Below are positions 56,388 to 64,000 of a stretch of DNA of 64,000 nt, one piece after another. A model generated the notes under the pieces. It was given only the letters and a program-made list of their open reading frames with translations. It did no database searches and was not told where the DNA came from. Where the stretch lies: NCBI GenBank assembly GCA_015060905.1, contig SUXQ01000004.1:110066-174065 (forward strand). The letters are read 5' to 3'. Both the position numbers and the translations under genes were made by a program. The stretch's first letter is position 1. Every line of letters begins with the position of its first letter. The stretch is from Bacteroidales bacterium. Lineage in GTDB: Bacteria > Bacteroidota > Bacteroidia > Bacteroidales > Bacteroidaceae.

Positions 56388-57278
56388 CTATTCGTCGAGC
56401 AATACAATACGTTTAATAACAACATCCTTTACAGGACGATTGTAAACATCGTGATATTCGCGCGAAATATTCTCTACAATATCCATTCCCTCGAGTACCT
56501 CTCCAAAGACAGTAAAATAGCCATCAAGATGAAAAGCACCACCCTCTTCCTTATAAGCCTTACGTTGCTCGGGCGTATATTTAAACTCCTTGCCCACCAT
56601 TGCCGAGTCGGTCTTTTCGGTAAAGAAATGAATCATTTCGTTAAGTTCCTTTTTCTTTTTCGCGCTTTTTTTGCTCTCCTCGTAAAGTTTATTTATCTTG
56701 TCGCGGTAAGGCACCTGAAGACTCTCGTACATTTTACGGCGCAAAGTCTTGTTATATTTATCCTCGTGGTCGTTAAGCACCTTGTCATTGACCTTGCGTC
56801 CCGTGATAATTGAAAAATGGCTGCCCGACGACTCTACTGCAGGGTTAAGGCTCGCAGCCGAGAGAGCACCATATTTGTGCCAGCGTTTCTTTACATCAAT
56901 TTCGGCCGGAATTTTATAGCTTACATCCGTCTCGCCCAACTTTATTTTTGCAGCCGCGCCACGCGACTTCGGGTCACCCGCCTGAATCATAAAATCTTTT
57001 ATCACCCTGAAGAAAAGCTGCCCGTCGTAATATTTATTCATTACAAGATTCACGAAATTAGCCCTATGCAAAGGAGTTTCCTTGTAAAGAACAATCTTTA
57101 TGTTGCCTCGGTCAGTCTCAATCATTAAATATTGGTCTTTATCGGGGCTGTTGGTATTAAGTTGCTGTAATCCAAACTCCCCCTTTTCGGCACTACCCTT
57201 TTCGGCCGAGCCACCGCATGCAGTCAGCGCAACCATTGCGACAAACAATATTGATGCCTTGAAAAATATTCTGTTCAT
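56388..57278 (-). CDS. Cyclophilin-type peptidyl-prolyl isomerase lipoprotein
   Basis: 296 aa with a lipoprotein signal (VALTACGG; lipid on Cys21). The cyclophilin domain starts with ETDRGNIKIVLYKETPLHRANF and includes QLFFRVIKDFMIQAGDP and, near the end, YFTVFGEVLEGMDIVENIS. A charged insertion (KLYEESKKSAKKKKELNEM, about residues 195-240) interrupts the domain. It would help fold proteins in the periplasm. Confidence 0.92.
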   Translation of the reverse strand: MNRIFFKASILFVAMVALTACGGSAEKGSAEKGEFGLQQLNTNSPDKDQYLMIETDRGNIKIVLYKETPLHRANFVNLVMNKYYDGQLFFRVIKDFMIQAGDPKSRGAAAKIKLGETDVSYKIPAEIDVKKRWHKYGALSAASLNPAVESSGSHFSIITGRKVNDKVLNDHEDKYNKTLRRKMYESLQVPYRDKINKLYEESKKSAKKKKELNEMIHFFTEKTDSAMVGKEFKYTPEQRKAYKEEGGAFHLDGYFTVFGEVLEGMDIVENISREYHDVYNRPVKDVVIKRIVLLDE

Positions 57279-57302
57279 ATTATAATATTTAATTTACAAC
57301 TG

Positions 57303-57310
57303 CGAAGATA
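57303..57310 (-). promoter_or_regulatory. -7 box of the cyclophilin-M16 operon
   Basis: The minus strand reads TATCTTCG, the same -7 box as at aspS, about 25 bases before the ATG. No TTTG at the usual distance. Confidence 0.42.
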
Positions 57311-57399
57311 AACATAAAATTACGAAAATAGAAAATTCTTATCCTAATTCTATTTTGTGATTGCAGAAAAAGAAAAAACAATATATCTTTTCACATAGA

Positions 57400-57765
57400 T
57401 TCATTGCGCGGTTATGGCACAATGAATTTAGACATATAAAAGGCGTTTACGCGACGCTACGTTCTTGACAAATTGGAACTTCGCAACTTTCATAGGTACT
57501 GTCACGAGCATAGCAACGGTAGATGTCCTCGGGATGTGTTTCTACACATCCCTTGTATGCGTGTAAACATACGCCCTAAGGTGTGTGTTTACGAAACATA
57601 CATAGGGGTAATGTATATTCATATTCAGCGGGGCTTCGACGTTGCTCGTTCTATATTACCGGGCAATGCGAAGGCCTCAATTTGTGGAGCGAGCGATAAG
57701 CAAGTTCCGCTTTTTTTATGCCCAAAAATGAATATACATTTTATTAACTAATTAATTTTAACACA
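57400..57765 (+). promoter_or_regulatory. Long structured leader before the secreted orphan
   Basis: No gene lies here. Visible pairings: a perfect hairpin GGGATGTG (57531-57538) with CACATCCC (57545-57552); GCGT/ACGC around 57559-57574; GTGTGTTT/AAACATAC around 57581-57599; a long-range 12-base match ATGTATATTCAT (57611-57622) with ATGAATATACAT (57728-57739); and GGGCA (57661-57665) with TGCCC (57719-57723). A weak stem followed by seven T at 57711-57717 could be an attenuator. I do not find a clear promoter upstream. The element resembles in style the leader of the BspA-like gene but not in sequence. Confidence 0.5.
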
Positions 57766-58602
57766 ATGAGAAAAATTTATTTTTTTGTAATTGCCGCGTT
57801 TGCAATGCTGCAAGCGACAACCTTGAATGCCCAAGATGAAGTTATCGTGTACAATGGACATACCTCGATGCACATTCCCAAAATTTTAACAAAAGAGAAT
57901 AAGCCATTTTATTATTTAGTAAAACATAATAGTAATTACATAGCAGAGCAAGCTATTATTTATGATGCAGAATTCAAACAAGTAACTAATATCAATTTTA
58001 AATCGGATTCAATACTCCATATACAAAGAAAGGAAGAACGAAAAATAGTAGATGTTATAGATTCAATAGGCTCCAACGTAAGTCCTTTTGATATTGTGTC
58101 TGCGTATGAAGAATTATTAAGTGAAACTATAAACCGAAAAAACTTAACAATTAACCGACTCATTGAACTTTGGAAGGAGATACCCGGTAATTATTATTGG
58201 GATTACAATGATTTTATAATAGAATCCTCAACTGATTCAAGCGCAATTTTTTATCCAAATAAAAATGATGAAAACTATTTTTATCATCCAAATTATTTTG
58301 GAATGAAATACCCTAAAGTAAAAATAATACTGAACATTGGTAATGATATTACTAAAAATATTCAAAGTAAATATATAGAAAATGAATGGAAGCATTCATA
58401 TACAGGTGAGTGGGAAACTATTGTTGACACGCTAAAAACAAGATATGTATCTATAATGGATTTTTTTGTAGATGACTACGATAATAACGAGATAAATTCA
58501 GATAAATACATGTATATAACACAGACACTGCTTAACGACGATGAAAAATTTGAATATATAACCCCGGTGTATGATGAAACTATTGAGCTCGTTGATAATT
58601 AA
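57766..58602 (+). CDS. Secreted protein of unknown function, possibly cut short by an IS
   Basis: 278 aa with a signal peptide ending LNAQD. The rest is Asn/Ile/Tyr-rich and acidic, with no domain that I recognise. The base composition is more A/T-rich than the housekeeping genes. The stop codon TAA (58600-58602) falls on the very first base of the IS982-type left end, so the original gene may have been longer and the present C-terminus made by the insertion. The long structured leader suggests regulated expression. Confidence 0.7.
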   Translation: MRKIYFFVIAAFAMLQATTLNAQDEVIVYNGHTSMHIPKILTKENKPFYYLVKHNSNYIAEQAIIYDAEFKQVTNINFKSDSILHIQRKEERKIVDVIDSIGSNVSPFDIVSAYEELLSETINRKNLTINRLIELWKEIPGNYYWDYNDFIIESSTDSSAIFYPNKNDENYFYHPNYFGMKYPKVKIILNIGNDITKNIQSKYIENEWKHSYTGEWETIVDTLKTRYVSIMDFFVDDYDNNEINSDKYMYITQTLLNDDEKFEYITPVYDETIELVDN

Positions 58603-59374
58603 CGTCAGTTCGATATAAGAATTAAGAAAATAACTCTTTGAAAAATAGGAGAATAGCGATAATTGTTGTAAATTTGAGTAGCTAAAAAAACAATTACAAA
58701 CTCTTACCGCTATGTTCTCCGAGGATAAAGTTACTGAAATTTTCTGTTTGGCAGATGAATTCTGCAAGTTTTTTTACGCGCAGCAAGAAAAATCGATGCT
58801 TGAGCCACCGCAAGATGGCAAAAAACACCGTCGCAAACCCAACCGTATGAGCGATGCAGAGATTATCGTAATCCTGATACATTTTCATTCGGGAGGCTTC
58901 CGATGCTTCAAACATTACTATCTGCACTACATCTGCACGCATTGTAAACACTTGTTTCCCAACACAGTATCATACAACCGTTTCGTTGAATTGCAAAAAG
59001 AGGTGTTGCTGCAACTGATGGTTTTTATCAAGCAAGTATTGCCGGGCGAAATTTGTTTAAGGAAACGCGCACTTATCGAGACCGTAAATGACGAACTTAA
59101 AAACATTGCTCAAATTGAACATTCGCGCCATCGCTCATTCAGTAATTTCATTGCCAATGCTTTAAGCGCAATTGCTGCGAATTGTTTCTTTGAGAAGAAA
59201 CCCGCCATTGACGTGGAGTGGGTCAATGACGGGCAGTTATCCTTATTCTAAAGCCATATTTATTATTTGTGTCGTATATTGGTTGTTTTCTCACGGACAC
59301 AACCCGATTATTAACATTCTTTAGTAATTGAGGCAATATATACAAGGGGATACATTTTTATATCGAACTAAGGT
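58602..59374 (+). mobile_element. Internally deleted IS982-type element
   Basis: Imperfect terminal inverted repeats: left 58602-58622 and, inverted, right 59354-59374 share AGTTCGATATAA and most flanking bases. Inside is a transposase missing its middle. The length of about 773 bp compares with about 1 kb for intact IS982 elements. I see no clear target duplication. The element cannot move by itself but could be moved by an intact relative. Confidence 0.85.
58712..59251 (+). pseudogene. IS982 transposase with internal in-frame deletion
   Basis: 179 aa remain of about 300. The N-terminal part (DGKKHRRKPNRMSDAEII, the FKHYYLHYICTHCKHLFP region and NTVSYNRFVELQKEV) and the C-terminal part (RKRALIETVNDELKNIAQIE, HSRHRSFSNFI) are well kept. 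The middle, which carries the first two Asp residues of the DDE triad, is gone after about residue 112; the frame is intact across the junction. The protein cannot be an active transposase, though it keeps the N-terminal DNA-binding region. Confidence 0.88.
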
Positions 59375-59387
59375 TATATTACTTTTT

Positions 59388-61358
59388 TTAATGTCTATCT
59401 TCGGGCTTCGACGGGTCGTTGATTATGTTTAGCGGAACTAATTCAATATAGTCGATGGAAAGACTTGATATATCGTCGCTTACAGATTTTATTCTAAGCC
59501 AATGCTCTCCGGGACCGAAATATTTTCTTGTCAAAATTTTTCGAGCAATTGTCTCTACGTCGCGTGCTGTTGTTTCGTATAACTTGTAAGTGTCTGGTAG
59601 TTTCATCCATCCTAAGTTACGCATTTGCTTGTCATTTTCAAGGCCATTGTCATCAGTCTCAGCATCGGGGACATAGCCGGTGTGCTCTGCCGTAGTATTA
59701 AATTTAATGGGGATGCCTGTAATTTTATTATCAACGTACGTTTGAACAACTCCAACACCATAAAGTTGTATGCGAAGTTCATATGTGCCGGGTGGAAAGT
59801 TTGGTAATTTTATGGATAGGTCTATTTCTTTTACAGTTCCAATACAGTCAGCAAAATAGCCCGTTGTTCCGGCAAGATACAGCATTGGACGTTCTATTCC
59901 AAATTTTAGATTTTTGCAATAATTTGTTGGTATATAATATAGATAGTCGTTTACAGGTGTATAGAATCTTATTTTGTTACACGATAATTCAGGTAGCAGT
60001 GTGGCAATATCGAATCTCATACGCTCGTTCAAGATGTTTCCTGCCATTTCATCTTCGTTGTAAATTAGTATTTTGTCTATAGGGTTTATTATTCCGTTAA
60101 GGGTATTATGGTTAAAGGTTGCATATTCTTCCCGCATATTGCAGAACTCAATAGGGGGAATTATACGCACGCTCAAATGGTCGAGCATTTCTTTGTTGTA
60201 CGGCAGTTCGCGCTTGTTGTAGTTTATGAATATATCTGCTCCCTGATTGGTACTCAAGGGCTTGGTAACTTTCATCAGCGGGCCATGCATTGTCTCGAAA
60301 TAGTCGTAACGGTCGTATCCGGCAATCATTACATCCTCACTACTTTTTACATTCATTGAATGATCGACTTTATTATTGTATGTAATATTGTAAAAGATAA
60401 TATCATTATATGCAAGTTCGCGCTCTACAAAGTGGTAAGCAACAAATTTGTAAAGGGCGTTTTTTTGACTGCAGGGGTTGTTCCTATCCTCGGTGCCGTA
60501 CCACTTTTCGGCAAAGGCCTTTAGGTCGTCAAGGGTATAAATGCCATTTTCTTTAAAAACTTCATCCGTTTCTATAAATGCGGTGTATTTAAAATATTTT
60601 GTTTCAAGATTTTGTCTCGTAAGGGTTGTCACACCATCATCATACCCCATTGCATTATAGTCGTGAGGAATGTAATTTTCGTCCTTGTCGAGAAGCAGAT
60701 TTTCTATAAAGCATGTCTCTTTCATTGCAGCATAGAAGAGCGAAAAGTAATGATATTCCGAAATTACATCGGGAAGGTTCTTCGACGTATGGTTAATAGC
60801 TTTACCCATAATGTGAACAACTCCATTTTCCACAAAATTGTCACCGGTAATTATAGGCGATTGGTTGTTTATCATCACATACACCTGTTCGTCTTTTGTT
60901 GCGTAGTTGATGCCCAATGAACGTTCGTTAAAGTTGCGACGTTGAAGGGTACCTTCGTTCATTTCGGCAAGAGTGTAGCGTGCCTCTATCAAATGGGTGC
61001 GAGCAATGATATTTGCCATCGAGTCGCTGAGGTCCTCAATGTATGGCGATGTTATTCCCGTGTCATAGGTAAGATTTTCTTTGCGAGCAGCCCAATAGAT
61101 TGAGTCTTGCTCGTATAGATATTTTTCAACTGCATCGTTGTCGGGAAGGAACAGTGTATATTGTCCGTATGTAGATAGCAAAGACATTAAATTTGCTTGT
61201 TTAAGTATTTTTATAAAATGCGAATATTTGTCGCTGCGATGGAGCATATAGTCGGCTACCGTCTCACCGGTGAAGGTATAACGGTTGCTCTCGTCAATCT
61301 CTTCGGTGCAAGCGAGTATTGACAATGCCACTGCGAGTATATAAAATATTCGTTTCAT
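59388..61358 (-). CDS. Fasciclin-domain lipoprotein, copy 2
   Basis: 656 aa with a lipoprotein signal (LSILACTEE). Fasciclin-like segments: ETVADYMLHRSDKYSHFIKI with YTLFLPDNDAVEKYL, and DSMANIIARTHLIEA further on; a second FAS1-like part begins near residue 205. The C-terminal part (about 470-650) is beta-rich and could bind sugar or matrix. It is a close paralogue of the gene just upstream (4-base gap); both end in INDPSKPEDRH. Probably surface exposed; such proteins often lie in Bacteroidales polysaccharide or adhesion loci. Confidence 0.88.
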   Translation of the reverse strand: MKRIFYILAVALSILACTEEIDESNRYTFTGETVADYMLHRSDKYSHFIKILKQANLMSLLSTYGQYTLFLPDNDAVEKYLYEQDSIYWAARKENLTYDTGITSPYIEDLSDSMANIIARTHLIEARYTLAEMNEGTLQRRNFNERSLGINYATKDEQVYVMINNQSPIITGDNFVENGVVHIMGKAINHTSKNLPDVISEYHYFSLFYAAMKETCFIENLLLDKDENYIPHDYNAMGYDDGVTTLTRQNLETKYFKYTAFIETDEVFKENGIYTLDDLKAFAEKWYGTEDRNNPCSQKNALYKFVAYHFVERELAYNDIIFYNITYNNKVDHSMNVKSSEDVMIAGYDRYDYFETMHGPLMKVTKPLSTNQGADIFINYNKRELPYNKEMLDHLSVRIIPPIEFCNMREEYATFNHNTLNGIINPIDKILIYNEDEMAGNILNERMRFDIATLLPELSCNKIRFYTPVNDYLYYIPTNYCKNLKFGIERPMLYLAGTTGYFADCIGTVKEIDLSIKLPNFPPGTYELRIQLYGVGVVQTYVDNKITGIPIKFNTTAEHTGYVPDAETDDNGLENDKQMRNLGWMKLPDTYKLYETTARDVETIARKILTRKYFGPGEHWLRIKSVSDDISSLSIDYIELVPLNIINDPSKPEDRH

Positions 61359-61362
61359 TTTT

Positions 61363-63345
61363 TTAATGTCTATCCTCGGGCTTCGACGGGTCGTTTATTA
61401 CATTCAGTGGCACAAGTTCTATATAGTCAAAGTCGAAAAATTCTTTACGTTCCGTATCATTCAAGTTCCTAAAACGTATCCAATGATCACCCTCGCTTAA
61501 TTGTATTCTGGTAATAATTTTACGAAGTTCACGACCGCTTGAGCGCGAGGGTATATAATTACTATTATATGAATCAGCCCCTTTCATCCATCCGCGGTTG
61601 CGCATCTGTTTGTCAAGTTCCACTCCATTGTCAAGCGTATATTCATCAGGTTCCCACCCGATTTCAGGATGTTTGTATGACAATCGGGCATCTATGGGGA
61701 GTGAGTAGGTCTTGCCATCAATGTAGGTTTGTATTATGGCCTTGGATCTGTTCATATATTTACCACCCCAACCCTCCTCAACATCAGATAGACTTATACG
61801 TATTTCGTATACTCTTGGTGGTACAGGTGGGAGACGAAAAGATATGTCAAAAGCCTTTGTTTCGAATTCAGGGCGTATTTTATCGCCAAACATGCCGTCA
61901 CCATCTATTCCGTAAACAAAATAATTTTCTGAATGTGAGTTACTTTTAATATTCCTGCAAAAATAGAATGGCATAGCAAAACTCTTATTATATCGTATAT
62001 TGTTGCAAGAAAGCTCGGATAGCAGTGTGGGAAAATCGAAACGCAAACGCTCGTTCAGTATGTTGCCTGCCATTTCATTTTCGTTGTAAATGAGGATTTT
62101 ATCTATAGGCTGTATTACTCCGTTCTTGGCATATGGGGTAAAATTGGAATACTCCTCGTTCATTTGCAAAAATTCGGTAGGCTCTATAAGGCGCACATTT
62201 AGGTGGTTGTACATTTCAAAATTGTATAACCGGCCATCTTTGGGTCTGTTTATATAGACATATTTTCCGTCGCTGCTGCTCAGTGGCTTTGTGACCTTCA
62301 TCAGTGGCCCTAACATCGTTTCGAAATAGTCGTAGCAGTCGTGCCCCGGAACCATATAGTGGTCTATGCTGTATTTTCCTACGGTCAAGGGGATTACTTT
62401 GTTGTAGGTAAGCTCACGCTCTACAAAGTGGTAGGCAACGAATTTGTATAGCGCATTTCGGGGACTGCAGGGGTTGTTTCTATCCTCGGTACCGTACCAC
62501 TTTTCGGCAAACGCCTTAAGTTCTTTGAGGGTGTAAATACCATTTTCGTAAAACACTTCGTCCGGCTCTATGAAGCCGGTGTATTTGTAATATTTTTGTT
62601 GAGGGGTTTGCGATGAGTTTACTATAGATTCATCCAACGGGATGAAATTTTTATCAATAAACAGTTGCAGCGAGTCGCAGAAGCATGTTGCCTCGAGGGC
62701 GGCATTGAATAGTGTAAAGAATTTGTATTCTCCTATCTGTTCGGGAAGGGTGTTGTTAGTCTCTTCAACTATTTTGTCAACTATGTGAATAACGCCGTTC
62801 TCTACAGAATTGTCGCCGCTGACTATTGCGGCGCTGTTGTTCACTTTAATATTATAGCCTTTATTGGTAGCCTCGTAGGATATTCCCAAATATCTGTCGT
62901 AAAAGTTCCAATGGGGCAATGCGCCATCCTCGAAAGTGCTTGTTCTGTAGTACCCCTCGACCAAATGATTGCGGGCAATGACATTTGCCATAGAGTCGCT
63001 CAGGTCCTCGAAATATGGCGAGGTTATTCCCGTCCATTTTTCCTTTTTCCCATTTTTGCTTGCCCGGTATATACTATCTTGTTCTTGAATGTATTTTTCC
63101 ACCCCCTCGTTGTCGGGCAGAAAAAGTGTATATTGTCCGTATGTTGCGAGTAGCCCGAAAAGGTTGGCGCGCTTCAGCAGGGTTATCATGTGCGAATATT
63201 TCTCGCTGCGATGGAGCATATAGTCGGCTACCGTCTCACCGGTGAAGGTGTAACGGTTGCTCTCGTCAATATCCTCGGTGCAAGAGAAAAACGAGAAGAG
63301 CAAGATTATATACAGAAATAGCCTAATAACTCTTTTAAGTAACAT
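61363..63345 (-). CDS. Fasciclin-domain lipoprotein, copy 1
   Basis: 660 aa, lipobox LFSFFSCTED. Same layout as its neighbour: FAS1-like segments near the N-terminus (ETVADYMLHRSEKYSHMITL, YTLFLPDNEGVEKYI), a long middle region with AFAEKWYGTEDRNNPCSPR, and a beta-rich C-terminal domain. The two copies share many identical blocks, most strongly at both ends, which marks a tandem duplication. Expression would come from upstream, where an inverted repeat lies at 63373-63414. Confidence 0.88.
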   Translation of the reverse strand: MLLKRVIRLFLYIILLFSFFSCTEDIDESNRYTFTGETVADYMLHRSEKYSHMITLLKRANLFGLLATYGQYTLFLPDNEGVEKYIQEQDSIYRASKNGKKEKWTGITSPYFEDLSDSMANVIARNHLVEGYYRTSTFEDGALPHWNFYDRYLGISYEATNKGYNIKVNNSAAIVSGDNSVENGVIHIVDKIVEETNNTLPEQIGEYKFFTLFNAALEATCFCDSLQLFIDKNFIPLDESIVNSSQTPQQKYYKYTGFIEPDEVFYENGIYTLKELKAFAEKWYGTEDRNNPCSPRNALYKFVAYHFVERELTYNKVIPLTVGKYSIDHYMVPGHDCYDYFETMLGPLMKVTKPLSSSDGKYVYINRPKDGRLYNFEMYNHLNVRLIEPTEFLQMNEEYSNFTPYAKNGVIQPIDKILIYNENEMAGNILNERLRFDFPTLLSELSCNNIRYNKSFAMPFYFCRNIKSNSHSENYFVYGIDGDGMFGDKIRPEFETKAFDISFRLPPVPPRVYEIRISLSDVEEGWGGKYMNRSKAIIQTYIDGKTYSLPIDARLSYKHPEIGWEPDEYTLDNGVELDKQMRNRGWMKGADSYNSNYIPSRSSGRELRKIITRIQLSEGDHWIRFRNLNDTERKEFFDFDYIELVPLNVINDPSKPEDRH

Positions 63346-63372
63346 TATACACTAATTTGAAATGATTCATAC

Positions 63373-63414
63373 CCTACACCGAGTATAAAAACATTATTCA
63401 ATACCCGGTGTAGG
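63373..63414 (-). terminator. 14-bp inverted repeat between the peptide and fasciclin genes
   Basis: Arms 63373-63386 and 63401-63414 (CCTACACCGAGTAT and its near-perfect complement) around a 14-base loop; on the minus-strand RNA the one mismatch is a G-U pair. There is no T run. It could end the peptide message or control the fasciclin pair, whose first ATG lies 28 bases downstream. Confidence 0.5.
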
Positions 63415-63478
63415 AATATTTAATTTCTACAAAACCACGATATTCTATTAATTAAACATATTGATTTTGTAACATAAT

Positions 63479-63784
63479 TTATATTATAGAATATTTATCC
63501 TTACAATAAGCCTGACCTTGTAGCGGGTACGTAAGGTCATTGGGGTCAATGCACTGAACATAGCCTGCACCATATTCGGAACTTGCAATACATATGTGTT
63601 CAAATTTACACGGTATAGAAATATCACCAGCTAAAGCACCGGTCGTATGATAACATGTAGCACTACATTCCAAAATTAAAGGGTCATCCGGAGATCCATC
63701 ATTTACACCTCCACGAATTTTCTTCATCTCACTGCTTGTTAATTTGGTGGCATCTTTAAGAACAATTTTCTTAATCTGCTTCAT
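63479..63784 (-). CDS. Double-glycine leader, six-cysteine exported peptide
   Basis: 101 aa. The leader ends TKLTSSEMKKIRGG (Gly25-Gly26), the classic site cut by C39-type peptidase ABC exporters in bacteriocin and RiPP systems. The remaining 75 residues hold six cysteines (40, 44, 59, 65, 78, 94) spaced as for three disulfides, and no membrane span. It lies 52 bases after the stop of a thioredoxin-fold gene on the same strand. The role (bacteriocin, signal or surface peptide) is unknown. It is short and A/T-rich, but the leader makes it a real gene. Confidence 0.82.
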   Translation of the reverse strand: MKQIKKIVLKDATKLTSSEMKKIRGGVNDGSPDDPLILECSATCYHTTGALAGDISIPCKFEHICIASSEYGAGYVQCIDPNDLTYPLQGQAYCKDKYSII

Positions 63785-63836
63785 TGTTTTTAAAAATTAA
63801 AATATTATTAAATTATAATGTTTGCAACCCACACGG

Positions 63837-64000
63837 TTACATATTTGTAGTCTTATCAATGAAATATATTAAATCCTCTATTTTGTATTCAGTTGGCAAT
63901 AAATATCCGTTTACGATTATTGTCGGAGTAGAACTCAATCTGCTATTTTTAATCCACTGCTGATGATTTTTGAATTCTACAAGAACATTTTCATTTTCAA
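63837..64000 (-). CDS. Partial thioredoxin-fold protein, C-terminal end only
   Basis: The last 53 residues of a minus-strand gene cut by the window edge; the stop TAA is at 63837-63839. The frame reads FKNHQQWIKNSRLSSTPTII and then VNGYLLPTEYKIEDLIYFI. The STPTIIVNGY segment is the cis-proline strand of a thioredoxin or DsbA-like fold, and LLPTEYKIEDL is the last helix. In related Bacteroidales loci such ends belong to VKOR-thioredoxin fusions or thioredoxin-like partners of peptide exporters; the active-site Cys pair would lie outside the window. Confidence 0.75.
   Translation of the reverse strand, partial: ENENVLVEFKNHQQWIKNSRLSSTPTIIVNGYLLPTEYKIEDLIYFIDKTTNM

Overview
The window looks like a chromosomal segment of a gut-type member of the Bacteroidales (phylum Bacteroidota). 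The signs are: promoters of the Bacteroides type (TTTG, 19-20 bases, TAnnTTTG or TAnnTTCG) in front of many genes; A-rich gene leaders with no clear Shine-Dalgarno sequence; a complete MoxR/DUF58/BatA-BatE aerotolerance cluster; a short SerA with lysine where the usual catalytic histidine sits; a BspA-like leucine-rich repeat protein with a Por-type C-terminal tail; fasciclin lipoproteins; and a double-glycine Cys-rich peptide. I cannot fix the family or genus from sequence alone.

Layout. 0.2-4.1 kb: gyrA and a secreted TPR protein, closed by a strong two-way terminator. 4.1-7.1 kb (minus): a tight four-gene operon of a GNAT-like protein, a PAPS-reductase/DUF3440 (IbrA-like) protein, a ParB/sulfiredoxin-fold (IbrB-like) protein and a TauE/SafE exporter. 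7.2-12.0 kb: a triplicated 83-bp promoter-bearing repeat, then sbcD-sbcC. 12.1-14.6 kb: tandem promoters, a long structured leader and the BspA-like gene. 14.6-18.9 kb (minus): a TlpA-like lipoprotein, a secreted protein of unknown function, YccF and aspS. 19.1-21.3 kb: dipeptidyl peptidase IV. 21.4-24.9 kb (minus): an operon of a sugar kinase-RapZ C-domain fusion, a MurU-like nucleotidyltransferase and an M18 aminopeptidase. 25.0-28.9 kb (minus): serC-serA-DUF1015-yigZ. 29.1-30.5 kb (minus): a DbpA-type helicase. 30.7-33.8 kb: grpE-dnaJ-folC. 34.0-37.6 kb: the galactose operon galM-MFS-galK. 37.8-39.5 kb: trmN6 and, convergently, a lipid kinase. 39.6-48.8 kb (minus): moxR-DUF58-batA-E plus a PAP2 phosphatase. 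48.9-54.7 kb (minus): lepA-ftsY-rimO-HU-(HU-TM-LysM). 54.98 kb: tRNA-Gly(CCC). 55.1-57.3 kb (minus): an M16 protease and a cyclophilin lipoprotein. From 57.3 kb to the right end the content is accessory: a long structured leader with a secreted orphan, an internally deleted IS982-type element sitting exactly on that orphan's stop codon, two tandem fasciclin lipoproteins, a double-glycine Cys-rich peptide and, cut by the right edge, the end of a thioredoxin-fold protein.

How the parts fit. Most of the window is housekeeping in compact operons. The most unusual parts are: the IbrA/IbrB-like operon with a sulfite-type exporter; the protein joining an HU-like DNA-binding domain, a membrane span and a periplasmic LysM-like domain, co-transcribed with HU and ftsY; the kinase-RapZ fusion, which may couple amino-sugar recycling to regulation; the peptide/thioredoxin pair at the right edge, which suggests an exported disulfide-rich peptide; and repeated promoter modules and structured leaders in front of sbcD, the BspA-like gene and the 57.8-kb orphan.
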